A stretch of DNA of 35,214 bases from a virus. A model generated the notes under the pieces. The model was not told the origin of the DNA, searched no databases, and was given only the letters and a program-made list of their open reading frames with translations. The position numbers and the translations under genes were made by a program. Shown here in pieces: positions 7,994 to 14,708 of this stretch. The number at the start of each line of letters is the position of its first letter. Position 1 is the first letter of the stretch. Where the stretch lies: IMG/VR virus record IMGVR_UViG_3300032156_000046, positions 1 to 35,214 of that record; one strand, 5' to 3'.

Positions 7994-8607
7994 CCGAGCC
8001 CTCTGTCAGCATCAAGGTCGACATGGCCGGCGCCATGCGCAAGACCGCCACGCTGCGCAGCATACCCAGGGCCTTCCGCAGGCAGGGGCAGGACTGGGCC
8101 AGCAAGACCGTCCGCTACATCAAGCAGAGCTACAAGGGAGGCGCCGTCTTCAGGCGGCCGCCTGCGGAGTTCGACGCTCGGCTGGACATGCGCGTCAAGA
8201 TGCAGGACGAGGAGCTGCTCATCGTCATCGGTACCGGCACCGAAATCGGCCTCGAGGAGGTCAAGTACGCCCGCATCCAGGAGGAGGGCGGTACGGTCAG
8301 GCCGATAGGCCATCCGTTCCTGACCATTCCGCTGCCTGGTGTCAAGGGCTCGGCCTCGCAGTACCCGCACGCCTTCCTGGCGGTGACGGCCAGAGGTCAG
8401 TGGCTCCTGGCCGAGCCGAAGGGCAAGACGGGCATCCGGCCGTTGTTCCTTTTAAGGAGACAGGTCACGCTGCCGGCGCGGCGTTGGTTCTCCAGGCCAA
8501 TCGCACAGCGGCAGTCCGAGCTAACGCAGATGATGTCGGAGGACGCAGTGTGGGCCCGGGCTGAGCGAATGGCCGCTGGTAAAGTCACCGAGGGAGGCGA
8601 TACATGA
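7990..8607 (+). CDS. Head closure / neck protein (HK97 gp10-like)
   Basis: A 205-residue protein starting at GTG 7990 and overlapping the connector stop. It shows the gp10-like minor structural pattern: an N-terminal amphipathic helix region (AGAMRKTATLRSIPRAFRRQ), a central beta part (IVIGTGTEIGLEEVKYARIQEEGG, read in two pieces) and VRPIGHPFLTIPL, then a C-terminal helix. The YARIQEEGG...P..H.fL.iPL arrangement is seen in many neck or tail-completion proteins. Its order, after the connector and before the tail terminator candidate, supports this. The exact sub-role is uncertain. Confidence 0.7.
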   Translation: MTEPSVSIKVDMAGAMRKTATLRSIPRAFRRQGQDWASKTVRYIKQSYKGGAVFRRPPAEFDARLDMRVKMQDEELLIVIGTGTEIGLEEVKYARIQEEGGTVRPIGHPFLTIPLPGVKGSASQYPHAFLAVTARGQWLLAEPKGKTGIRPLFLLRRQVTLPARRWFSRPIAQRQSELTQMMSEDAVWARAERMAAGKVTEGGDT

Positions 8608-9086
8608 GCCCGTCCGAGCCGCTGCTGCTCACCGTCATGCGGCGCGTCGAGTGGGTGCTCAAGGGCATCCTGGCCGGCGACGTCTACAACTACACTACGG
8701 GCGACTTCAAGGTTGTCCGAGGCCTGCGGGTGTTTACCGAGGCCGTGGGCTACCCGTTCGACATGGTCTACCTCGGAGGCGACCACCGACCCCCGGAGTA
8801 CCTGCCGGACCATCGCGTCTTTCGCTACCCTACCATCCTGGTCGCTGCCTATGTGGACGAGGAGATGGGGGAGCCGGTGACCAAGATGCTCAAGCACCTG
8901 GCCGACGTTCAGCTCGCGCTGGAGACTGACCTGCGCTCGGGCGACCAGGCGTCGCTCGGGGCGCTCATCAGCTGGGGCCACCTGGGCCAGGTCGTGACGG
9001 ATGAGGGCGAGCTGACCGTGGCAGGCGGGGCTGGGTTCCGGCAGGAGCTCCAGCTCTGCCTTAGCGGCGACTGGGGAGAGCTGTGA
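8604..9086 (+). CDS. Probable tail terminator / tail completion protein
   Basis: This 160-residue protein starts at ATG 8604 inside the previous stop (ATGA). It is a mixed alpha/beta protein with an N-terminal helix (LLLTVMRRVEWVLKGIL), a central YPTILVAAYVDEE strand followed by TKMLKHLADVQLALETDLRS, and a C-terminal AGFRQELQLCLSGDWGEL. A helix, then a strand stating a value, then a long helix matches the general plan of small tail terminator proteins that cap the tail tube, and the gene is in that place. The call rests on position and secondary-structure impression rather than a diagnostic motif. Confidence 0.6.
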   Translation: MSPSEPLLLTVMRRVEWVLKGILAGDVYNYTTGDFKVVRGLRVFTEAVGYPFDMVYLGGDHRPPEYLPDHRVFRYPTILVAAYVDEEMGEPVTKMLKHLADVQLALETDLRSGDQASLGALISWGHLGQVVTDEGELTVAGGAGFRQELQLCLSGDWGEL

Positions 9087-9151
9087 TGAGCGACGTCAAC
9101 GTAATCACCCTGGACGTCGCCGATACTGTAAAGCGATTCAAGGAGGCCAAC

Positions 9152-9352
9152 ATGGCAGAGAAGACGTTCACGTGGTGCGGGGAGTCGACCTGGACGCGGT
9201 CGTTCGGGGCCAAAGCTCCGTCCGCGCTGGAGAAGGGGAAGACCTACCCCATCGAAGGGTTCCCGGCCGAGGTCGTGGCCGAGTGGGTCAAGACCGGGCA
9301 CGCCAAGTATGCGGGCAAGGACAAGCCCGCCAAGGAGGAGTCCAATGGCTAA
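9152..9352 (+). CDS. Small structural-region protein, unknown function
   Basis: A 66-residue protein read from ATG 9152, chosen because a perfect AAGGAGG (9140-9146) lies five bases upstream. Longer in-frame starts exist at GTG 9083 and ATG 9086, the latter overlapping the previous stop as TGATG; they would add 22-23 residues. The core reads GKTYPIEGFPAEVVAEWVKTG, a small-domain pattern also visible in the protein at 22234, which likewise precedes a 124-residue protein. It ends KEESNG with the next start embedded in AATGGCTAA. Function unknown. Confidence 0.65.
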   Translation: MAEKTFTWCGESTWTRSFGAKAPSALEKGKTYPIEGFPAEVVAEWVKTGHAKYAGKDKPAKEESNG

Positions 9353-9719
9353 GTACATGCCCGACGCCATCATCGACCTGATGCTCGACATCATCGGCGC
9401 CGCGACCGAGCTCACCATCTGCTCGTCCCAGCCGACCGACTACACCACGGCGCACACGACCTACATGCTCGCGGCGCACGTCCTGACTGGCGGCGACTTC
9501 TCGAAGGGAAACGGCGACACGTCCGGGCGCAAGCTCATCCTGGCCGCTCAGAACGGGTTCTCCGTCACGAACGGCGGGACCGCGCTGCACTACGCCCTGA
9601 CGATAACCGGCAGCACGACGCTCCTGCTCGTCGGTACCGTGACCAGCCAGGTGCTCAGCGCCGGCAACACCATCAACTTCCCGGCCACGGACGTCGACGA
9701 AATCCGCGACTACGCCTAA
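9345..9719 (+). CDS. 124-residue virion-region protein, paralogue of the protein at 22502
   Basis: Start ATG 9345 overlaps the previous stop and has AAGGAGG at 9331-9337. The protein begins MAKYMPDAIIDLMLDIIG, continues with CSSQPTDYTTAHTTYML and GDTSGRKLI, and ends FPATDVDEIRDYA. The protein at 22502 has the same length and the same landmarks (MAKxxxDxIxD, C-S/D-x-x-PTxYTxAxTTYML, GDTSGRK, N-x-G-T-A-xH, PAxD), so the two are paralogues. The beta-rich body fits a small structural protein that is repeated around virion accessory genes; no enzymatic motif is present. Biochemical role unknown. Confidence 0.75.
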   Translation: MAKYMPDAIIDLMLDIIGAATELTICSSQPTDYTTAHTTYMLAAHVLTGGDFSKGNGDTSGRKLILAAQNGFSVTNGGTALHYALTITGSTTLLLVGTVTSQVLSAGNTINFPATDVDEIRDYA

Positions 9720-9730
9720 AGGACAACGCG

Positions 9731-10591
9731 ATGCTCGGACAACTCGGCTATCCCGGCGCTGGCTGGGGATGGAAATACGATAACGTCGACGTCCCAGCCG
9801 CGACCCCGGGCACGAGCGTGGCTATCGGGATAAGCGACGCCGAGGGGTCCTGGGTTCAAGTCGCGTCGAGCGCGAACATCGCGCAGGACGTCTATCTTTT
9901 CACACTCAACTTCAGTAACTACAACCTGAGCGGGTATAACCTTAATTGCTGCCTTGACGTCGGCGTCGACCCCGCAGGCGGGTCGTCTTATACCGAGGTC
10001 ATCCAAAACATCATCTGCGGGATGGCGGGCGCTCCGCCCAGGGAAAACGCCGCGACCTTTGTGTTCCCGCTATTCATCAAGGCGGGCTCATCGGTCGCCG
10101 TTCGCGGGTCGAGCTCCTACACAGTGGCCGCCAACGCCCGCGTCCAGATGACTTTTTATGGACGCCCGCGCAGGCCGGACCTCGTCCGCGCCGGACAATA
10201 CGCCGAGGGCGTCGGCTCCATCACGAACAACGTGGGCGTATCGTTCACGCCGGGTAATGGCGCCGAGGGCTCCTGGGCGTCGCTCGGCTCGACCACGCGG
10301 CCGTGCTGGTGGTGGCAAATCGGGGTCGGCATTTCCAACTCCGCAGTCGCGGCTCAATACACCCACGTCGACCTCGCCGTTGGCGACGGTTCGAGCTACG
10401 ACATCATCATCGAGAATTATGGCATCTACCATTACGGGACCGCAGAAATAACTTCGAGGTTTTATCCGCACAGAGGACTCATCGAGGGCAACTGGGAAGT
10501 CCCGGCCGGAGGGACGCTCTACGTTCGCGGGAGATGTAGCACTTCGCCGGGGACCACTTACAACGCCAGGGCCATCGGGATAGGTGGGTGA
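9731..10591 (+). CDS. Two-domain beta-rich virion protein with an internal duplication
   Basis: A 286-residue protein of two related halves of about 140 residues. Both contain AEGSW (about residues 37-41 and 178-182), a following hydrophobic strand, a GxDP/GDGSSY turn (AGGSSYTEVIQNI and GDGSSYDIIIENY), and later an aromatic strand closed by a VAVRGSSS or LYVRGRCS segment. This is consistent with two jelly-roll or lectin-like domains such as those in head fibres or decoration proteins. Base composition is visibly lower in GC than its neighbours (for example around 9900-9960), which hints at recent acquisition. ATG 9731 follows AAAGGACAACGCG. It may be displayed on the virion, but this is inference. 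Confidence 0.7.
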   Translation: MLGQLGYPGAGWGWKYDNVDVPAATPGTSVAIGISDAEGSWVQVASSANIAQDVYLFTLNFSNYNLSGYNLNCCLDVGVDPAGGSSYTEVIQNIICGMAGAPPRENAATFVFPLFIKAGSSVAVRGSSSYTVAANARVQMTFYGRPRRPDLVRAGQYAEGVGSITNNVGVSFTPGNGAEGSWASLGSTTRPCWWWQIGVGISNSAVAAQYTHVDLAVGDGSSYDIIIENYGIYHYGTAEITSRFYPHRGLIEGNWEVPAGGTLYVRGRCSTSPGTTYNARAIGIGG

Positions 10592-10592
10592 G

Positions 10593-10808
10593 ATGGCTGT
10601 TTACCGACTTCGCTCAGAGATAATAAAGGCGGTCAAGGAGGAGTCGGCGGTGCCGGCTTTTGAGGAGTTGGTTGACGTCGTCAGACACTTGCCGTCGTTC
10701 AAGGTAACGCTCGACGCTCTGGTTATCAAGGGCGGTCTGGTCGAGCTGTCGCTTTCTGGCGACCTGACGAAGGAAGCCGTGGAACACTCGAATCTGGAGG
10801 CGGTCTAA
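10593..10808 (+). CDS. Small protein, unknown function
   Basis: A 71-residue protein. ATG 10593 is preferred over the in-frame GTG 10584, which lies inside the previous gene; the latter would add MGE. It has a charged helical N-terminal half (YRLRSEIIKAVKEES) and a beta-like C-terminal half (FKVTLDALVIKGGLVELSLS). It sits between two beta-rich structural genes and overlaps the next start (TAATG), so it is translationally coupled to them. No family is recognised. Confidence 0.6.
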   Translation: MAVYRLRSEIIKAVKEESAVPAFEELVDVVRHLPSFKVTLDALVIKGGLVELSLSGDLTKEAVEHSNLEAV

Positions 10809-11152
10809 TGGCCATTACCTTTACGAACGACAGCGCGAGCATAAGCACGACCGAGTATTTCCTGGCGTCGGATTCGACGACCGCAACGTATCAGACGACC
10901 GACGGCATCTACCAGCTGTTCCTCGACCTCAATGCGCTGGTGGCCGGCGACTCGTTCCGCGTCCGGCTGTACGAGAAGTACGACAGCGGCGGGACGACGC
11001 GGCTGGTCGAGGAGTGGATTCTGACGGGCGCCCAGTCCAAGCCCGGCTGGTTCAGCCCGGCCTTCACGCTCGGCGAGGGCTGGGAGTTCTCCATCCTCCG
11101 GCTGGCCGGTAGCGACCGCACCATACCCTGGAGCATAAGGAAAATCGCCTGA
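10808..11152 (+). CDS. Small beta-rich structural protein, unknown function
   Basis: A 114-residue protein starting at ATG 10808 (TAATG overlap; GGAGG upstream at 10796). The sequence alternates strands and turns: TNDSASISTTEYFLASDST, YQLFLDLNALVAGDSFRVRL, LVEEWILTGAQSKPGWFSP and FSILRLAGSDRTIPWSI. The plan resembles small phage proteins with a single beta-sandwich domain that often precede fibre genes, where a set value ('ALVAGDSFRVRLYEKY') is followed by an F..P....geGwe.sI motif. It is probably a minor virion component; the precise role is unknown. Confidence 0.65.
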   Translation: MAITFTNDSASISTTEYFLASDSTTATYQTTDGIYQLFLDLNALVAGDSFRVRLYEKYDSGGTTRLVEEWILTGAQSKPGWFSPAFTLGEGWEFSILRLAGSDRTIPWSIRKIA

Positions 11153-12687
11153 TGTTTATTTGGGGCCCTCTTCTTTCTGGCGGCGCTCAGCTAAACGCCG
11201 TCACGGCCATCGACCTAGTCGCGGCAGAGGGCTCCCAGGACCAGGCGGGCGATAACGCTGCACTCGAGCAGCTGCACATCCTGGCGCCGGCCGAAGGCGT
11301 CCAGACTCAGCTTGGCGACAACGCGGACCTAACCCAGGTGCATGCGCTGGTTCCGGCAGAAGGCGCCCAAGACCAGTCCGGGGACAACGCTGTCCTCGAG
11401 GTCGTAATCGTCCTGGTGCCGGCTGAGGGCTCACAGGACCAGGCAGGGGACAACGCAGCTCTGACTCAAGTGCACGTGCTGGTTCCGGCCGAGGGCGCTC
11501 AAGAGCAGGCGGGGGACAACGCAGCTCTGACGCAGGTGCACGCCCTGGTGCCGGCTGAAGGTGTCCAAGACCAGGCCGGCGATTCGCCGTCGCTGACCCA
11601 GGTGCACGTCCTGGCTCCTGCGGAGGGGGCCCAGGACCAAGCGGGTGACGGCGCCGACCTGACTCAGGTACACGTGCTCGCGCCGGCCGAGGGTTTCCAA
11701 ACGCAGCTCGGGGACGAGGCCACTATAGAGGTCTTCGTCCCGGCCATCGACCTCTACGCGCAGGGCGGCGTGCAGGACCAGCTCGGCGACGGGGCCGCCC
11801 TGACCCAGACCCACATCATGGCGCCGGACGAGGGCGTGCAGGAGCAGTTCGGCGACGAGGCCACCCTGGGCCTGGACCTGCCGATAGACCTGCAGCCGTA
11901 CGGCGGCGACCAGGAGCAGGCCGGCGACACGCCGGCGCTCACCCAGGTGCACAACCTCGAAACGCAGGAGCCCGAGCTCATGGTTGACGGCGGCCTCGAG
12001 GACTGGATTGACGCGAACAACCTGCGGTACTGGACGGAAACGGGAGCAGGCGGCCGGGTCACCCGCGACGCCGGCGCCTATGCAGGCAGCTACTGTGCCC
12101 GGCTCCACTACGTGTCGATGGACACCGTCATCGGTCAGTTTCGGACGCTCCAGAAGGAGCGCGAATACCGGATGCGGTTCATGACCAAGTGCCCAGGAAC
12201 GACGGGCTCCGACTTTCTCGAGCTCTGGATTACCACGCAGTTCGTCGGCGAGATGATGCCCCGCTACCTTCAATGGGACGGGAGCTGGGAAAACGGGGGA
12301 TTTATTTTCGTTCCGGTGTTCGATTCGTGGGAGCCGTTCGAGCAGTTCTTCACGCTACCGGCGCAGTCGAACGGCTCATTTGGAGTCGAGTTCCACTGGG
12401 CGTCCGCGAACGACTGCCTCGTAGACGCCGTGACGATGCGGCTCACCGACGCGGCGCGGCAGACGCAGGCCGGGGACACGGCCTCGCTCATTGTCGGCGT
12501 GCTCAAGACTTACGAGTTCGTCGACCGGCTCCTGCTCGAGGAGCGCATCAAGGCGCGGCGCCTGGCCGAGAGGACCGTGCGGCTGAACGTGGAGGACAAG
12601 GTAGAGGAGCTCCGCGTCGGGCGCATGGTCGAGAGGGCCAGGGTCCACAACAAGACAAAGACCCAACAGCTCGGGAGGTTCCAATGA
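11152..12687 (+). CDS. Repeat-containing virion protein with a carbohydrate-binding-like module
   Basis: A 511-residue protein overlapping the previous stop by one base (TGATG). Residues 22-268 are eleven tandem repeats of about 22 residues with core PAEGxQDQxGDxAxLTQ. Then comes a beta-sandwich module of about 160 residues beginning ELMVDGGLEDW and NNLRYWTETGAGG, which also occurs several times in the tail hub at 17537. A degenerate repeat copy, RQTQAGDTASL, reappears after the module, so the module seems inserted into the array. The C terminus is a charged coiled coil (RLLLEERIKARRLAERTVRL). The likely role is an extended spacer or fibre carrying a sugar-binding head on the virion. Repeats and module are seen directly; the role is inferred. 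Confidence 0.75.
   Translation: MFIWGPLLSGGAQLNAVTAIDLVAAEGSQDQAGDNAALEQLHILAPAEGVQTQLGDNADLTQVHALVPAEGAQDQSGDNAVLEVVIVLVPAEGSQDQAGDNAALTQVHVLVPAEGAQEQAGDNAALTQVHALVPAEGVQDQAGDSPSLTQVHVLAPAEGAQDQAGDGADLTQVHVLAPAEGFQTQLGDEATIEVFVPAIDLYAQGGVQDQLGDGAALTQTHIMAPDEGVQEQFGDEATLGLDLPIDLQPYGGDQEQAGDTPALTQVHNLETQEPELMVDGGLEDWIDANNLRYWTETGAGGRVTRDAGAYAGSYCARLHYVSMDTVIGQFRTLQKEREYRMRFMTKCPGTTGSDFLELWITTQFVGEMMPRYLQWDGSWENGGFIFVPVFDSWEPFEQFFTLPAQSNGSFGVEFHWASANDCLVDAVTMRLTDAARQTQAGDTASLIVGVLKTYEFVDRLLLEERIKARRLAERTVRLNVEDKVEELRVGRMVERARVHNKTKTQQLGRFQ
11215..11955 (+). repeat. Tandem repeat array, 66-bp unit, about 11 copies
   Basis: Inside the gene at 11152, the first eight units are exactly 66 bp each (22 codons; 11215, 11281, 11347, 11413, 11479, 11545, 11611, 11677), with the next three slightly irregular (75, 66 and 72 bp), ending at 11955. 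Units share CCGGCNGAGGGC, then CAGGACCAG and GGNGACAACG. Copies have drifted at third positions, so the array is old enough to have diverged but still open to length change by slippage or recombination. It is coding, in frame and without spacers. Confidence 0.9.
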
Positions 12688-12959
12688 GCGATGCCCAACG
12701 CGAAAAGCACGTCTCGGGTAAGGGATACTACGGCTTCGACATCGTCGGCCTGGACGCGGCCGAGACCATCACCGCCTGCACCTGCACCGTGTCGCCCTCC
12801 GGTCTGACGCTCACCGGGGTGGTGCAGATAGTGGGGACCAAGATAACTCAGTTCATCAGCGGCGGCGTGGCCGGCACCGACTACCGGCTGCGCTTTCACA
12901 TAACAACGAACCTCGCGTACGAGGACGATTTCGATTACGTCATCAAGGTCATTGAGTAG
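12684..12959 (+). CDS. Small beta-sandwich virion protein
   Basis: A 91-residue protein starting at ATG 12684 (ATGA overlap; GGGAGG upstream). It reads FDIVGLDAAETITACTCTVSP, then GLTLTGVVQIVGTKITQFISGG, then GTDYRLRFHITTNLAYED and a closing strand DFDYVIKVIE. This layout (LxxxEtItsxtwtvs...g......i.g..v...isGGvaGtdYrl.v.i.ts.g......v.v.V) is a familiar Ig-like or fibre-associated small protein in many siphoviruses. It lies between the repeat protein and the tail tube gene. It is probably a minor tail or head structural protein. Confidence 0.7.
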   Translation: MSDAQREKHVSGKGYYGFDIVGLDAAETITACTCTVSPSGLTLTGVVQIVGTKITQFISGGVAGTDYRLRFHITTNLAYEDDFDYVIKVIE

Positions 12960-12971
12960 GAGGAGGTACCC

Positions 12972-14030
12972 ATGCCTACACCAACCGGAGCCGAAAGACG
13001 ATTTCTCGCGGCAGGAGCGAGGAAGGCCACCACGTGGCGCACCGCCGTCGCGCTGGGGGCTACGTACGGCTTGAATTGCAAGGCCATCAGTGGCTTCAAT
13101 CCGAGCCGTGACCTGCTCGTCGCACAGGAGGTGGACTCGCCGCTTGCGTTCAGCGGGGCGCTGAACATCTACAAGCCGCAGGACTTCACCATCCTGAGCG
13201 ACATGCTCTACTCGCCCGGCATGCTGGGCATGCTCATCGCCCAGCTGTTCGCCACGGCCGGCGCCCCCGCTGGCCCGACCGACACGACGGCCTACACCCA
13301 CACCTTCCAGTGGGCGAACTCCAACAACGCCCTGTTCGCCACGGTCGCGGCCGAGATGCCGGGCATCATCTTCGAGTGCCCGAGCGCGAAGGTCATGGAG
13401 TGGTCGCTCAAGAGCGCGGCCCAGGGCCTCGTCCAGAGCGAGGTCAAGCTGCGGGGCAACCGCATCATCGACTCCTCGGCCGTGAACCAAGCGGCGCAGA
13501 TGGACGCCCTGACCTACGACGAGCGGACCAACCACGTCAAGTACGAGGTCCAAAACGTCAAGATGAACGCGCAGAGCGCGGGCGACGTCGCCGGCGCCAC
13601 GGCGCTAGAGGTGTCGGGGGTCGAGGTCAGCTACAAGCGGACCGGCCACGACGGCGTCGCGGTCAGCGGCTACGCGGACATCATGGAGCCGGCCGAGGGC
13701 GGCTACCCGGACATCCGCATCAAGCTCAAGTTCCCGCACATGGACGCGGTCAACAAGGTGTTCCTGGCCACGGCCATCGCCGAGACGACGCAGAAGATGC
13801 TCATCAAGTACACGCACAACGTCCTGGCCGGCGCCGCGACGGTCTACTACTCGATGAGCTTGTACTTTCCGCGCCTGCGGATGCTCTGCCCCGAGGCCAG
13901 CTGGGACGAAATCGTGAGCTACGGGCTCGAGCTCGTCGCCGAGGAAGCGTCGGCCGCACCGACCGGCATGACCTACACGCGGCCTTACGTCCAGCTCGTC
14001 AACAAGCGGACGACCGACTACTTGGCTTAA
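12972..14030 (+). CDS. Major tail tube protein
   Basis: This 352-residue protein is the probable tail tube subunit. Evidence is the position (just before the frameshifted assembly chaperones and the tape measure), the size, and a beta-rich sequence starting TPTGAERRFLAAGARKATTWRTAVALG, continuing with DSPLAFSGALNIYKPQDF, SAKVMEWSLKSAAQGLVQSEVKLRGN and EVSGVEVSYKRT, a tail-tube-like ordering of strands. The ribosome-binding site is GGAGGAGG at 12959-12966. No contractile sheath gene follows, supporting a flexible non-contractile tail. Confidence 0.82.
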   Translation: MPTPTGAERRFLAAGARKATTWRTAVALGATYGLNCKAISGFNPSRDLLVAQEVDSPLAFSGALNIYKPQDFTILSDMLYSPGMLGMLIAQLFATAGAPAGPTDTTAYTHTFQWANSNNALFATVAAEMPGIIFECPSAKVMEWSLKSAAQGLVQSEVKLRGNRIIDSSAVNQAAQMDALTYDERTNHVKYEVQNVKMNAQSAGDVAGATALEVSGVEVSYKRTGHDGVAVSGYADIMEPAEGGYPDIRIKLKFPHMDAVNKVFLATAIAETTQKMLIKYTHNVLAGAATVYYSMSLYFPRLRMLCPEASWDEIVSYGLELVAEEASAAPTGMTYTRPYVQLVNKRTTDYLA

Positions 14031-14031
14031 C

Positions 14032-14406
14032 ATGAGCGAGGTCAAGTTCAAGCCGCTGGAGCCGTTGTCGGCGTGGGTGGAATACCCGCTGATAACAGAC
14101 AAGCTGGACCCTCCCGTCTTTCGCTGTCGCCTGCGGTCCGTCGACATGTTCAACCTCATGGACACCGTCGACGGCTCGGGCAAGTTCAAGGCGGGCAAGG
14201 CGACGCTGGAGTGCGCGGTGGAAGCCGTGGCCGAGTGGGAGCTGACGCGTAACGGGGAGCCCATACCCGCGACGCCGGAGAACAAGCTCGCTTGGCTGCG
14301 GCCCATCATCGCGGAACAGGTCGCGGACAAGCCGGACGGCATCGTATTGGGCGTGGCCATCCTGCTCGATGCGAGGAACAGGGAGAACTTCCTAAAAAAC
14401 TCGTAG
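14032..14406 (+). CDS. Tail assembly chaperone, short form (G-like)
   Basis: A 124-residue protein starting at ATG 14032, one base after the tail tube stop and without a clear ribosome-binding site, so it is probably translated by coupling. It reads KFKPLEPLSAWVEYPLITDK, then VFRCRLRSVDMFNLMDTV, then a helical C-terminal half ending LLDARNRENFLKNS. Placement between tube and tape measure and the overlapping downstream frame match the lambda gpG position. The stop TAG 14404-14406 follows the slippery heptamer directly, so most ribosomes should end here. Confidence 0.85.
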   Translation: MSEVKFKPLEPLSAWVEYPLITDKLDPPVFRCRLRSVDMFNLMDTVDGSGKFKAGKATLECAVEAVAEWELTRNGEPIPATPENKLAWLRPIIAEQVADKPDGIVLGVAILLDARNRENFLKNS

Positions 14407-14696
14407 CCCTCCTCCGCTGGCTGGCAGCGGGGGAGAAGTCGGGGGGCGCCCCGAAGCTCGAGGCAGATGACGCCGAAGCGTGGAGGTTCTACTTGCGGTC
14501 TGCTGTGCCGTTCGTGCAAGAGTACGGGTTGATGCCTGTCCTACTCAGTGACATGGGGTTCAAGGGCGTGGCCAAGGAGGTGTTCCTCCTGCGGCTAAGC
14601 GCGATTCACGACGCCATCCTGGGCATGCGGGTCCGGGCCGCCGAGCGGGCGAGCTCCGTGCCCGATGGCGCGGTTATGGTAGAAGAGAGCACTTAA
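14032..14696 (+). CDS. Tail assembly chaperone, -1 frameshift fusion (GT-like)
   Basis: A -1 slip on A AAA AAC at 14394-14400 joins the short chaperone to a second frame that has no start of its own. The joined product (14032-14400 then 14400-14696) is 221 residues, and after the junction reads LKKLVALLRWLAAGEKSGG and later AEAWRFYLRSAVPFVQEYG and a C-terminal helical stretch ending in AVMVEEST. In lambda-like phages the G and GT forms together chaperone tape measure and tail tube assembly. The frame, the heptamer phase and the downstream stem (14409-14435) all fit; the efficiency cannot be judged from sequence. Confidence 0.88.
14394..14435 (+). other. Programmed -1 ribosomal frameshift signal
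   Basis: The canonical slippery heptamer A AAA AAC lies at 14394-14400 in the right phase (zero-frame codons CTA AAA AAC). Eight bases downstream begins an 11-bp stem, CTCCTCCGCTG (14409-14419) with CAGCGGGGGAG (14425-14435), containing one U-G wobble and a 5-base GCTGG loop. The zero-frame stop TAG lies between heptamer and stem. Heptamer, spacer and stem match the standard stimulatory arrangement. Confidence 0.9.
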
Positions 14697-14708
14697 AGGA
14701 GGAATGCG

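Noticed and set aside
11215-11955. Tandem repeats as a possible CRISPR array
   Set aside because: Units are contiguous, 66 bp, in frame and diverged at codon third positions, with no unique spacers.
14292-14696. The second chaperone frame as an independent gene
   Set aside because: No start codon with a ribosome-binding site; its first part is only a shadow of the short chaperone and the slippery heptamer explains its use.
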